A stretch of DNA of 64,000 nucleotides, from positions 55,825-119,824 of the forward strand of contig MELF01000039.1 of NCBI GenBank assembly GCA_001767525.1. The letters are read 5' to 3'. This DNA is from Acidobacteria bacterium RIFCSPLOWO2_12_FULL_68_19 (GTDB lineage: Bacteria > Acidobacteriota > Vicinamibacteria > Vicinamibacterales > UBA2999). Each line of letters starts with the position of its first letter. Position 1 is the first letter of the stretch. Made by a program: the position numbers and the translations under genes. The notes under the pieces were generated by a model. That model was not told where the DNA came from, made no database searches, and was given only the letters and a program-made list of their open reading frames with translations. This document shows positions 46,415 to 54,957 of this stretch, in pieces.

Positions 46415-47638
46415 CAGCGCCCGCAGCGTCCCCTGCCACGAGTTCGTGGTATCGAACGTCTCCTCGAGCGAGTGCGCGCCAGTCCCCTGGCCGCCCGCGT
46501 CGATGGTAATGGCCGGGATGTGCAAGCTCATTGGGAGGTTTGCGTCCGTAGACCCTTCGGTCAACTCCGGCGTGAGTCCGAGCGCCCTCGTCACCGACAG
46601 GGCGGCGGCTACGATCGGGGCGTCCGCCGGCAGGCCCCCGGCCGGCCGGTCACCGACGAGCGTTCGCGCGACCGACAGCTGCCCCCGGTTGTCCCAGCGG
46701 GCGTTCTCAGCCGCGAGCGCGTTGTCGACCGCCTCCTGAAAACGCCCTTCGAGCGCGTGGAGCGCTGCCGGATCCGGCGAACGCATGTCCACCTCCAACC
46801 ACGCCTCGGCGGCAATCGCGTTGACCGACGTGCCTCCGCCGATACGGCCGACGTTGAACGTAGTCTTCGGGTCCGACGAGGATCGGACGTCCGCAAAGCC
46901 GGCAATCGCACGGCCGAGCGCGTGGATCGGGTTGGCGATGCCGAACGCGCCATAGCTGTGGCCGCCGGACCCGGCGAAGGTGACGCGGTAACGGAGGCTC
47001 CCAACCGCCAGATGCGTGATCCCGAGCCCGGCGCCGTCCACAGAGACGAACCGATCGACGCGGTCCTTGAGGGTGTCGCGAAAAAGCGCCTTGACGCCCC
47101 GGAGATCCCCTAGGCCCTCCTCTCCCACCGTGCCGACGAAGGTGATGGTGCCGGGAGTCCGAACCCGAGCCCGGTTCATCGCGCGGACGACCGCGAGCAC
47201 CACCGCCAACCCGCGGCAGTCGTCGCCGATACCCGGCCCCCGCAGCAGCGATCCGAGCCGCGTGACGGTCACGCTGGTTCCTTCGGGAAATACTGTGTCG
47301 AGGTGGGCACTGAAGACCAAATGCGGGTGTGCCGCGCGTCCAGGCCGCTCGCCGAGCACATTGCCTTCGCGGTCGGTCCGCACGTTCCGAAGGCCCAAGG
47401 CGCGGAACGCCGCCGCGTAGGCCTCGGCCCGAGCGGCTTCCTTGAAAGGAGGCGCCGGAATCTCGCATAGCCGGGTCTGATCGGCGATGGTGCGGGGCTC
47501 ATCGGCGCGCGCCGCATCGAGCGCCGCCCTCACCGACCAGTCTCGCATCAACTGTGCGCCGACATCCGCGTCCATCTGCGCGGCGACGGCCGCGCCGAGC
47601 CCAAGAACGGCAGCCATCGCCGGGAACGACGGTCGCAT
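46388..47638 (-). CDS. M20 family metallopeptidase (peptidase T-like)
   Basis: HLVFSAHLDTVFPEGT; GIGDDCRGLAVVLAVVRAM; TFVGTVGEEGLGDLRG; PAITIDAGGQGTGAHSLEE. Confidence 0.93.
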   Translation of the reverse strand: MRPSFPAMAAVLGLGAAVAAQMDADVGAQLMRDWSVRAALDAARADEPRTIADQTRLCEIPAPPFKEAARAEAYAAAFRALGLRNVRTDREGNVLGERPGRAAHPHLVFSAHLDTVFPEGTSVTVTRLGSLLRGPGIGDDCRGLAVVLAVVRAMNRARVRTPGTITFVGTVGEEGLGDLRGVKALFRDTLKDRVDRFVSVDGAGLGITHLAVGSLRYRVTFAGSGGHSYGAFGIANPIHALGRAIAGFADVRSSSDPKTTFNVGRIGGGTSVNAIAAEAWLEVDMRSPDPAALHALEGRFQEAVDNALAAENARWDNRGQLSVARTLVGDRPAGGLPADAPIVAAALSVTRALGLTPELTEGSTDANLPMSLHIPAITIDAGGQGTGAHSLEETFDTTNSWQGTLRALLAAIALAQ

Positions 47639-47869
47639 AGACGAGACTACTCCAATCCGTTGAAAGTCGATCCATGCTGTCGGTCCGGCGCCACAGTGCT
47701 GGTGCATGTGAGCCACACCAGGAGCGAGAACCCTTGCAGGTACCGAACCTACTTCCCCGGGGATTCCGAAGGAATTGGAACACAGATCAGCACGATCCGC
47801 CTTTCTCGCAGCATGAAGCTCGACGGCACAGAACTTGCTGGCCGGCATCCCCGAGAGGGACTTAACTCA

Positions 47870-48076
47870 ATGAGTCTGGTGCGGCTCCTGGGATTTCGGA
47901 CGCTGACATGCGGCTGCGTGATCGGCCGTTACCGTGAGGTCGCGACCAGCCGCGAGCTTACGTACGTTGAAGAAAAGGGGACTGGCTGCGACCTGCACAG
48001 CCACCGACGCAATCACACCATCCCGGCCGAGGGCGTCGCGGGACCTGCTGTCCCGCTCACGGCCAAGGCCTCCTGA
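47870..48076 (+). CDS. Small Cys/His-rich protein (68 aa)
   Basis: MSLVRLLGFRTLTCGCVIGRYREVATSRELTYVEEKGTGCDLHSHRRNHTIPAEG...; GAGAGGG upstream of ATG. Confidence 0.55.
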   Translation: MSLVRLLGFRTLTCGCVIGRYREVATSRELTYVEEKGTGCDLHSHRRNHTIPAEGVAGPAVPLTAKAS

Positions 48077-48084
48077 GCAGCAAG

Positions 48085-48111
48085 GCGGTTGTACCCGCGC
48101 GGTACAATCGC
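48085..48111. promoter_or_regulatory. Inverted repeat/hairpin overlapping the promoter-start region of the DNA methyltransferase
   Basis: GCGGTTGTACC-CGCGC-GGTACAATCGC, 10/11 bp arms, abutting GTG starts at 48113/48116. Confidence 0.65.
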
Positions 48112-48112
48112 C

Positions 48113-49033
48113 GTGGTGCCCCGTCTACCCGACCCGGAAGTCTCGATCAGAGCGCGCGGCGCGACCTACCGGTTCTTCCTCGGCGACTGCCTGGAGGTCC
48201 TGGACCGTCTTGCGCCCGGCGCCGTCGACGTCATCGTCACCTCGCCTCCCTACAACCTGGGCGTCCAGTACCGCAGCTATGACGACTCGATCCCACGGGA
48301 GGAGTACCTACGCTGGACCGGCGAGTGGGTGCGGCGGGCGGCGGCGGCGCTCCGGCCGAACGGCTCGCTGTTCCTGAACGTCGGCGCGAAGCCGACCGAC
48401 CCGTGGACGGCGCTCGACGTCGCCCAGGCCGCGCGGCAGCACCTCCGGCTGCAGAACACGATCCACTGGATCAAGTCGATTGCGATCGAGCGCGCCCTCG
48501 CCGGCAGTCGTGCGCAACTCGACCAAGACCTGGCCGTTGGACACTACAAGCCGATCAACAGTCGCCGCTTCCTTCACGACTGCCACGAGTTCGTGTTCCA
48601 CTTCACCCCGCGCGGCGCCACGCCGGTCGACCGGCGGGCGATCGGCGTGCGCTACCAGGATCCCTCTAACGTCGGCCGCTGGCGCACGGCCGCCTCCGGC
48701 GTGCGCTGTCGCGGGAACACGTGGTTCATTCCCTACGAGACGATCCAGAACCGCGAGAAGGACCGCCCCCACCCCGCCACGTTTCCGCCGCGGCTTCCGG
48801 AGATGTGTCTTCGGCTCCACGGCCTTGCGGGTATCCGCCTCGTGGCGGACCCGTTTCTCGGCCTCGGCTCGACCGCCGTCGCCTGTGCACAGCTTGGCCT
48901 GAACTTCGTCGGCGTGGAACTGGACAAGCGGTACCTGAACGAGGCGGTCGAGCGCACCCAGAAGGCGCTCAACGGATTCGCCGAGCGTTCCGCCGCCTCA
49001 CGCAACGAGAAAACACCGAAACATCGCGGGTAG
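48113..49033 (+). CDS. Site-specific DNA methyltransferase (beta-class N4-C/N6-A type)
   Basis: DVIVTSPPYNLGVQYRSYDD precedes VADPFLGLGSTAVACAQLGLNFVGVELDKRYL. Confidence 0.92.
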   Translation: MVPRLPDPEVSIRARGATYRFFLGDCLEVLDRLAPGAVDVIVTSPPYNLGVQYRSYDDSIPREEYLRWTGEWVRRAAAALRPNGSLFLNVGAKPTDPWTALDVAQAARQHLRLQNTIHWIKSIAIERALAGSRAQLDQDLAVGHYKPINSRRFLHDCHEFVFHFTPRGATPVDRRAIGVRYQDPSNVGRWRTAASGVRCRGNTWFIPYETIQNREKDRPHPATFPPRLPEMCLRLHGLAGIRLVADPFLGLGSTAVACAQLGLNFVGVELDKRYLNEAVERTQKALNGFAERSAASRNEKTPKHRG

Positions 49034-49094
49034 CCTCCGATCTCCTTATCGCTCGCCTTGAACCCATGCGCTCCGCATATGTATGCTGGGGGGC

Positions 49095-50015
49095 ATGGAC
49101 CTCCGACAACTCGAGATCATCCGGGCGATCGCAGAGACCGGTTCGTTCACCGGCGCCGGCGATAAGCTGCACGTCTCGCAGTCGGCGATCAGCCGGCAGG
49201 TGCTGCTGCTCGAGGCGGAGCTCGGCGAGTCGGTGTTTCACCGCATCGGCCGCCGAATCCGGATCACTCCGGCCGGCGAGTCGCTCCTGCAACTGAGCCA
49301 CCGCGTCTTTCAGGATCTGGAGGATACGGTCGCGGCCATCGGCGACACCCGCGAGGCGCTGCGCGGCACGATGCGCCTGGTCGGCAGCATGACCGTGTGC
49401 CTCTACGTCTTCCCAACACTGCTCGCGGAGGTCCGGCGCCGGCATCCCCAGCTCGACCTCAAGATCGCGGTCGGCAGCGGCGAACGCTCGACCGCGCTGC
49501 TGCGTTCGGGCGCTGCGGATCTCGGTCTGGTGACGGTACCCGGCGAGATCAGCGACCTCGTCTCCGTGCCAGTGCTCAGGGAGGAACTGCTCCTCGTCAC
49601 CTACCCGGCCCATCCGCTCGCCAGGAGGCGGGCGGTCCGGCCGGCCGACCTGACGCGGCAGCCATTCATCCTCTTCGAGACCGGCTCGATCACCCGCAGG
49701 CTCGTCGAGGAGTTCTTCACGCGGGAGCGGATCGAGCCTGAGATCGTGATGGAGACCGAGAACGTGGAGATTATCAAAGCGATGGTGCGGCACGGGCTCG
49801 GGATCAGCATCATCCCGTGGCAGGCGGCGGCCGCAGACGTACGGACGAAGCAGTTGTCCTGCAGCCGCATCGCCGATCATGCGCTCTATCGGGACACGGG
49901 ATGGCTCTACCCCAAGATGCGCCGGATCCCGCGGTCGGTCTCGGAGGTGATGCGCGTCTTCGAGGAGATCCGCCCCCAGTTCGACGCCGTCGTCCGCGCC
50001 CCGGAGAGCTACTGA
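49095..50015 (+). CDS. LysR family transcriptional regulator
   Basis: MDLRQLEIIRAIAETGSFTGAGDKLHVSQSAISRQVLLLEAELGESVFHRIGRRIRITPAG. Confidence 0.95.
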   Translation: MDLRQLEIIRAIAETGSFTGAGDKLHVSQSAISRQVLLLEAELGESVFHRIGRRIRITPAGESLLQLSHRVFQDLEDTVAAIGDTREALRGTMRLVGSMTVCLYVFPTLLAEVRRRHPQLDLKIAVGSGERSTALLRSGAADLGLVTVPGEISDLVSVPVLREELLLVTYPAHPLARRRAVRPADLTRQPFILFETGSITRRLVEEFFTRERIEPEIVMETENVEIIKAMVRHGLGISIIPWQAAAADVRTKQLSCSRIADHALYRDTGWLYPKMRRIPRSVSEVMRVFEEIRPQFDAVVRAPESY

Positions 50016-51244
50016 GTCGTGGGCGGCCGCGGCAGCGTGTACGATGTGCGCGACCAGACCTGCGAGCCCTCGCGCTTGGTCTTCACCTCGATACGCCGGG
50101 TTCGCTTGAGCGGGTCCGGGTTGTTCGAGTAGTACCCGAGCACGTAGTAATCGCTCGTCTCCGCGTCGATCCGCTTGAGCGCGCGGTCGAAGTCGTTCTG
50201 GTTGACGACGGCTATGCCGCCGGTCTGCTCGGCGAGCACGCGCAGGCTGTCCTGCGTCTCCCGGACGTGCTCTTGCCACTCCTGGGTCTCTACCTGCTGA
50301 TCCAGGTCGGGGCCGGCGACCAGGCCCCGCGGGTCGATCGTGTAGAAGGTGGCGTTGGCGCGGTTGGCGGCGCGCGTCAGCTCCGCCAGCTCACGGACGA
50401 GATCCGCCTCGGCGAACTGCTGTCCCTGCATCCGAGGGTTCGTGAACGGATCGAGATCCGCGTCCTCCACGCCGGACCCGAACATTTCCGCCTGGTACTT
50501 GAGGCGCGACGTCACGAACGGATTGAAGTCGTAGCCGCTGCTGATGTAGATGACCGCCTTCCGCCGGTTCCGCAACTGCTCGAGGTTCTTCATCAACTGA
50601 TACGCCGTCGAGAACGCGACGTGCGCCCGGTAGCGCAGCTCCGCGGGTCCCTGGGACGTCTGCACCGTCTTGATGATGTCTTCGGGGCGCAGGCCCCCGC
50701 CGGTGACGCGGCTGACCGCCGCTTCGAGCACCTGGCGATCGTAGGTGAGCTGCTCCGAGATCGACGAGGTGCCCGTCGAAACGATGCCGAACATGTCGCC
50801 CTCGTGGACCAGGTTGCGCAGCATGCGCTGCATCAGATCGCGGGTCCGCGGTGTCAGCCGGAAATCGAGGTGCAGGTCGTCGATGAAGATCAGGAAGACG
50901 CGCCCCGCGGCGTCGTTGGTCGGTCGCGCCGCCGGCAGGATGATCCCTTCCTGCACCGGCGCGGGCGGCGGCGCCTGCACGTTGAACACGCGACCGCCGT
51001 GCGTCAGCACGAGCGACACCAGATCTTGTTTGACGCCGTCCTCGTACACCTCGAACTCATCGACCTTCAAGTCGGACACAAACTGCGCGGTCCGCGAGTC
51101 GCGGACGATCACGTCGGTCGTGACCAGATCGACCGAGACGCGGAAGGTCGGCTGCTGGGAGTTCTGCTGCTCGGCCGAGGGCGCTCCCGTGGTCACGGCG
51201 AGCGCAAGTACCACCGTCGCCAGACACTTAGCGGGCTTTCGCAT
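50009..51244 (-). CDS. Secreted VWA domain protein (VWFA-related Acidobacterial domain type)
   Basis: MRKPAKCLATVVLALAVTTGAPS; FRVSVDLVTTDVIVRDSRTAQFVSDLKVDEFEVYEDGVKQ; VFLIFIDDLHLD. Confidence 0.9.
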   Translation of the reverse strand: MRKPAKCLATVVLALAVTTGAPSAEQQNSQQPTFRVSVDLVTTDVIVRDSRTAQFVSDLKVDEFEVYEDGVKQDLVSLVLTHGGRVFNVQAPPPAPVQEGIILPAARPTNDAAGRVFLIFIDDLHLDFRLTPRTRDLMQRMLRNLVHEGDMFGIVSTGTSSISEQLTYDRQVLEAAVSRVTGGGLRPEDIIKTVQTSQGPAELRYRAHVAFSTAYQLMKNLEQLRNRRKAVIYISSGYDFNPFVTSRLKYQAEMFGSGVEDADLDPFTNPRMQGQQFAEADLVRELAELTRAANRANATFYTIDPRGLVAGPDLDQQVETQEWQEHVRETQDSLRVLAEQTGGIAVVNQNDFDRALKRIDAETSDYYVLGYYSNNPDPLKRTRRIEVKTKREGSQVWSRTSYTLPRPPTTQ

Positions 51245-51250
51245 AGGCGG

Positions 51251-51256
51251 ATTATA
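51251..51256 (-). promoter_or_regulatory. Candidate leaderless -10 box of the VWA gene
   Basis: Minus strand TATAAT, 6 nt, ATG (51244). Confidence 0.6.
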
Positions 51257-51263
51257 GCAGCCT

Positions 51264-51341
51264 GCCAACCTCCAACTCCCAATCTCCAAGCTCCCGCTAC
51301 CGGCTACCCGCTACCGGCTACCGGCTAGCGCCTACCGACTA
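51264..51341. repeat. Degenerate simple repeat (CTCCAA / GCTACCGGCTAC units)
   Basis: ccaacctccaactcccaatctccaagctcccgctaccggctacccgctaccggctaccggctagcgcctaccgac. Confidence 0.8.
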
Positions 51342-51351
51342 AGATAGCCCC

Positions 51352-51813
51352 ATGCGTATCGCCCTGGCGGCCGACCATGCCGGATTCGAGATGAAACGCG
51401 ACCTGGCCGTGTCACTCCGGGACGACGGCCACGACGTGCTCGACCTCGGGACTCACTCGACGGCCGCCGTCGATTACCCCGACTGCGCCGCGTCGGTGGC
51501 GGCGGCGCTCGGCGACGGCCGCGCCGAGCGCGGCATCATCGTCTGCGGCAGCGGCGCCGGCGCGTCGATTGCCGCGAACAAGTTCGCCGGAATCCGCGCC
51601 GCCGTGTGCCACGACACCTACACGGCGAAGCAGGCGGTCGAGCACGACGACATGAACGTGCTCTGCCTCGGCGCACGCGTCGTCGGTCCGGCGCTGGCGC
51701 GCGACCTCGCGGCCGCCTTCCTCGGCGCCAGGTTCTCCAGCGAGGAGCGCCACCGGCGACGACTGGCCAAGATTCTCGCGATCGAGGCACAGTTCCTGCG
51801 CCCCGGGCGGTAG
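51352..51813 (+). CDS. rpiB: Ribose-5-phosphate isomerase B
   Basis: MRIALAADHAGFEMKRDLAVSLRDDGHDVLDLGTHST...VDYPDCAASVA...GIIVCGSGAGASIAANKFAGIRAA. Confidence 0.96.
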   Translation: MRIALAADHAGFEMKRDLAVSLRDDGHDVLDLGTHSTAAVDYPDCAASVAAALGDGRAERGIIVCGSGAGASIAANKFAGIRAAVCHDTYTAKQAVEHDDMNVLCLGARVVGPALARDLAAAFLGARFSSEERHRRRLAKILAIEAQFLRPGR

Positions 51814-51830
51814 CGGCTCGCCCTCCCGAC

Positions 51831-52601
51831 ATGCCGCTCGTGGCAGTCCGCGCGGATGAGGACGCGGTCGCGGCGTTCGCGGCCGAGCGCGTCACTGCGC
51901 TCGTCGAGCAGGCGCTGGCCGCTCGCGGCGCGGCGCTCGTTTGCCTGACCGGCGGACGCACGCCGCAGCGTCTCTACGAGATGCTCGCCGACGGCGACCG
52001 TCCGTGGCGGACGCGTATCGACTGGGAACGGGTGCATCTGTTCTGGGGCGACGAACGGCACGTGCCCCCCGACCATCCCGACAGCAACTTCGGCATGGCG
52101 GCCCGCGCCCTCGTCGGGCGCGCGCCGATTCCTCCCGCCCAGGTGCACCGGGTCCGCGCTGAACTTCCGGATGCGACGGCGGCCGCCGTCGACTACCGGG
52201 CGGCAATCGAAGCCGGCTTCGCCGCGGCTGGCCGCGCCGGTGCCCTCTTCGACGCGATGCTGCTCGGCCTGGGCGAAGACGCGCACGTCGCGTCCCTCTT
52301 TCCCGGGGACCCTCTCTTGACTGGCAGGCTCGACGATCGCGACGCGCGTGTCGCCGCCGTTCGGGTCGCCCGTCTGGGTGCGTGGCGCATCACGCTCACG
52401 CCACGTGCGCTCCTCGACGCGCGCGCCATCGTCGTGATCGTGGCCGGCGCTGGCAAAGCCGAGGCCGTGCGTGCCGCGCTCGATCTGCCGGATGACGTGC
52501 TGCGGTGGCCGGCGCACCTGCTCCGCGCCGCCGACGACCGCGTGGAGTGGATCATGGATGCCGCTGCTGCCGCTCGGCGGCCCGCCGCGCCGCACGAGTG
52601 A
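51831..52601 (+). CDS. pgl: 6-phosphogluconolactonase
   Basis: LVCLTGGRTPQRLYEMLA; WERVHLFWGDERHVPPDHPDSNFGMA; LGLGEDAHVASLFPG. Confidence 0.96.
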   Translation: MPLVAVRADEDAVAAFAAERVTALVEQALAARGAALVCLTGGRTPQRLYEMLADGDRPWRTRIDWERVHLFWGDERHVPPDHPDSNFGMAARALVGRAPIPPAQVHRVRAELPDATAAAVDYRAAIEAGFAAAGRAGALFDAMLLGLGEDAHVASLFPGDPLLTGRLDDRDARVAAVRVARLGAWRITLTPRALLDARAIVVIVAGAGKAEAVRAALDLPDDVLRWPAHLLRAADDRVEWIMDAAAAARRPAAPHE

Positions 52602-53166
52602 TCATGGTGGTGGACACCACAATCGCGACGAGCCCCGTCACGAGGAGCACGTAGTACTCGGGACCTCGCGGCGGCGACACGCCCGCGGCCAGCGCCGCGA
52701 CGTCGCCGACGACCTTGCCGTAGTACGTGTACATGACGATCGCCGGAATCATCCCAACGAGCGCCGTCAGGAAGTCCACGTACCGCACACCGCTCAGCGC
52801 CAGCGCGTAATTGAGCGGCGTATACGGGACGAGCGGCGACAGGCGCAACAGGAACATCATCCACAGCCCGTTGTCCACGATGGCGGCGCGCGCCGCGGCC
52901 ACGTGCCGGTTCCCCGTGATGCGCCCCATCCATCGCGAGCGCGAAAACGGCGACACCAGCCCGTACACGGCCGAGGCGCCGAGCGACGCCGCGACGAACA
53001 CGATCACGCTGCCGCGCCACACCCCGAACATCGCGCCCGCCGCCACGGTGAGGAAGAAGGCCGGCGCGAGCGTGAGCGCGGCGACGATGTAGATCAGGAC
53101 GAACAGGACGGGCGCCCACGGCCCGAGGTCCGTCAGCCTGAGCACCGCCGGCGCGAGCCAGTCCAT
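52552..53166 (-). CDS. TVP38/TMEM64 (VTT domain) family membrane protein
   Basis: APVLFVLIYIVAALTLAPAFFLTVAAGAMFGVWRGSVIVFVAASLGASAVY...RLSPLVPYTPLNYALALSGVRYVDF. Confidence 0.88.
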   Translation of the reverse strand: MDWLAPAVLRLTDLGPWAPVLFVLIYIVAALTLAPAFFLTVAAGAMFGVWRGSVIVFVAASLGASAVYGLVSPFSRSRWMGRITGNRHVAAARAAIVDNGLWMMFLLRLSPLVPYTPLNYALALSGVRYVDFLTALVGMIPAIVMYTYYGKVVGDVAALAAGVSPPRGPEYYVLLVTGLVAIVVSTTMITRAARRAAERQQRHP

Positions 53167-53846
53167 CAACCGGAGGTCGCGGGCGGTTCGGCCGATGGCG
53201 CGGCCGCGCGGTTCGACGCCCGCCGCGACCGCCGGCGCCGCCGCGAGAAGACCCGCGAAAGTCGTTCGAGCGCCTCGGCCGCGTGCTCGAGCCCCGCCGC
53301 GATCTGATCCGCGTCGGTCCACGCGGCCGGATTCAACCGTTCGGCGAGCGCCGTGAGCGCCTCCAGGCGAACGGGATCGGTCGTCCGGAGCGGAATCCGT
53401 CCGCGAATGAGAGGGTACCACTGCCCCAGAAAGGCGATTTGCTCATCCGGCGTCGCTCCCTCGACCGCGGAGGGAATCGGCGGGTGCGAAGGCCGCGCTG
53501 CCGGTGCGACGTCAGGTGTCGCGCCGTCGGCGGCTGCGGGGCCGGGCTGCGGCGCCGCGGCGGCGGCGTCCTCCGCGCGGCGCTTGCGACGCCGCGGCTC
53601 GGGCGCGCTCTCAACGAACTGCCGATTGGCGACGACCGACTTCCAGTCGAACGCGATGCCGGGATGCCGTGCCTCGATGTCGTCCAGCACGTCTGGCGCG
53701 AGCGCCTCCCGCCCCACGCGCACGCCGCCGGGCGTGCGAAACACGTAGAGAATGCGCGACCGCTGGCGGTTCCCTTCGGGGTACCAGTGCATCAGGTACG
53801 TGGTCTCATACCCACGCTTGTCGCGGATCACGCGCAGGAAGGGCAC
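53166..53846 (-). CDS. Conserved hypothetical protein
   Basis: MPFLRVIRDKRGYETTYLMHWYPEGNRQRSRILYVFRTPGGVRVGREALAPDVLDDIEARHPGIAFDWKSV...; overlaps VTT gene start (ATGA). Confidence 0.75.
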   Translation of the reverse strand: MPFLRVIRDKRGYETTYLMHWYPEGNRQRSRILYVFRTPGGVRVGREALAPDVLDDIEARHPGIAFDWKSVVANRQFVESAPEPRRRKRRAEDAAAAAPQPGPAAADGATPDVAPAARPSHPPIPSAVEGATPDEQIAFLGQWYPLIRGRIPLRTTDPVRLEALTALAERLNPAAWTDADQIAAGLEHAAEALERLSRVFSRRRRRSRRASNRAAAPSAEPPATSG

Positions 53847-53849
53847 GGG

Positions 53850-54470
53850 CTACTTGCGCTTCTGCCGGGAGCGGCGTGACGTGCTCTTGCGTGCGGCGCC
53901 TTTCTTGGGCCCCGTGCCGCGCGACGCCGCCACGGTTCGCCGCCGTGGCCTCCCGGCGTGGGAGCGGCCCGCCGCGGCCGGACGCCGGGCCGACCTCGTC
54001 CGGGCGCGTCCCGAAGCGGCCCGTCTCTTGTCCTCGGACGTGCGCGAAGACCGCTGCACGAGCGTGAAGCGCATCTGATCGCCGACCGCGTGAAAGGCCC
54101 ACAGCTCGGCCACCGGGATCTGAAGATCTCCGCACAAACGCTTCGCGACGTCGATGCTGGCGGCTGGCACGTACAGGTGAAACGGAACGCGCTGCCGGGC
54201 GAATGCCGCCCACTGCGACATCGCCTCGAGGTTGTTGACTGACTCCGCCGTTTCCACCTCCACGACACCGCGCAGTTTCCGCCCGCGTTCCTGAGCCTGA
54301 AGAACGAGGTCCGGGTACCAGGGCAACTGCCCCACCGTGATAGGAGCGATCTGCTCGCTTCCAGGGTTGATGGCGACCTCGAATTTTCTCCTGTATTTCG
54401 CCTGCAGCAGGCGAACGACCCGATCGTGCTCGAGTTGCTCTCGAACGGGTCGGAGCAGGATTGGGCTCAA
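53850..54470 (-). CDS. Hypothetical protein: possible PD-(D/E)XK-like domain plus H1-like basic tail
   Basis: WYPDLVLQAQERGRKLRGVVEVETAESVNNLEAMSQW...; C-terminus ~60 aa of R/K/A/S. Confidence 0.75.
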   Translation of the reverse strand: MSPILLRPVREQLEHDRVVRLLQAKYRRKFEVAINPGSEQIAPITVGQLPWYPDLVLQAQERGRKLRGVVEVETAESVNNLEAMSQWAAFARQRVPFHLYVPAASIDVAKRLCGDLQIPVAELWAFHAVGDQMRFTLVQRSSRTSEDKRRAASGRARTRSARRPAAAGRSHAGRPRRRTVAASRGTGPKKGAARKSTSRRSRQKRK

Positions 54471-54528
54471 CGAAACCTCCCGAGTCGGCGCAAACCGGCT
54501 GAATATAGCATGAGACGGGCGTACCGCC

Positions 54529-54557
54529 TTGACGACTGATCACGTCGGTCCCACAAT
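54529..54557 (+). promoter_or_regulatory. Candidate promoter of response regulator
   Basis: TTGACG - 17 bp - CACAAT, 5 nt before GTG 54563. Confidence 0.5.
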
Positions 54558-54562
54558 GGGCC

Positions 54563-54952
54563 GTGCCCTCCGGAAACGGCACTACCCCTTCTCGTGTGCT
54601 CATCGTCGACGACGACGTGAGCGTGACGGACACATTTTCGCGAATGCTTCGCCTCGAAGGATTCGAGGTGTGGGCGGCGCTCTCGGCCGATGAGGGACTG
54701 AGCCTCGCGCAGGCGCATCGGCCGCACGCCATCATCCTCGACCTGCGGATGCCGCTCACGAGCGGCCTCCAGTTCCTGCGCGCCATCCGGGCGATTCCCG
54801 GTCTCACCAATACGCCGGTCGCGATTGTGACGGGCGACTACTACCTCGACGAGACGCAGGCCTCCGAGATTCAGGAGCTTGGCGCCGAGCTCCGCTACAA
54901 GCCGCTCTGGCTGGAAGAGCTGGTCACGCTCGCGCGCGAGCTGCTCGGCTGA
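54563..54952 (+). CDS. Single-domain response regulator (receiver only)
   Basis: VLIVDDDVSVTDTFSRMLRLEGFEVWAALSADEGLSLAQAHRPHAIILDLRMPLTSGLQFLRAIR. Confidence 0.94.
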   Translation: MPSGNGTTPSRVLIVDDDVSVTDTFSRMLRLEGFEVWAALSADEGLSLAQAHRPHAIILDLRMPLTSGLQFLRAIRAIPGLTNTPVAIVTGDYYLDETQASEIQELGAELRYKPLWLEELVTLARELLG

Positions 54953-54957
54953 CGCGC

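Noticed and set aside
48113-50015. Restriction-modification system
   Set aside because: Only the methyltransferase is recognisable; the neighbour is a LysR regulator and no endonuclease is seen in the window.
54563-54952. Complete two-component system
   Set aside because: Only a stand-alone receiver domain is present; no histidine kinase nearby.
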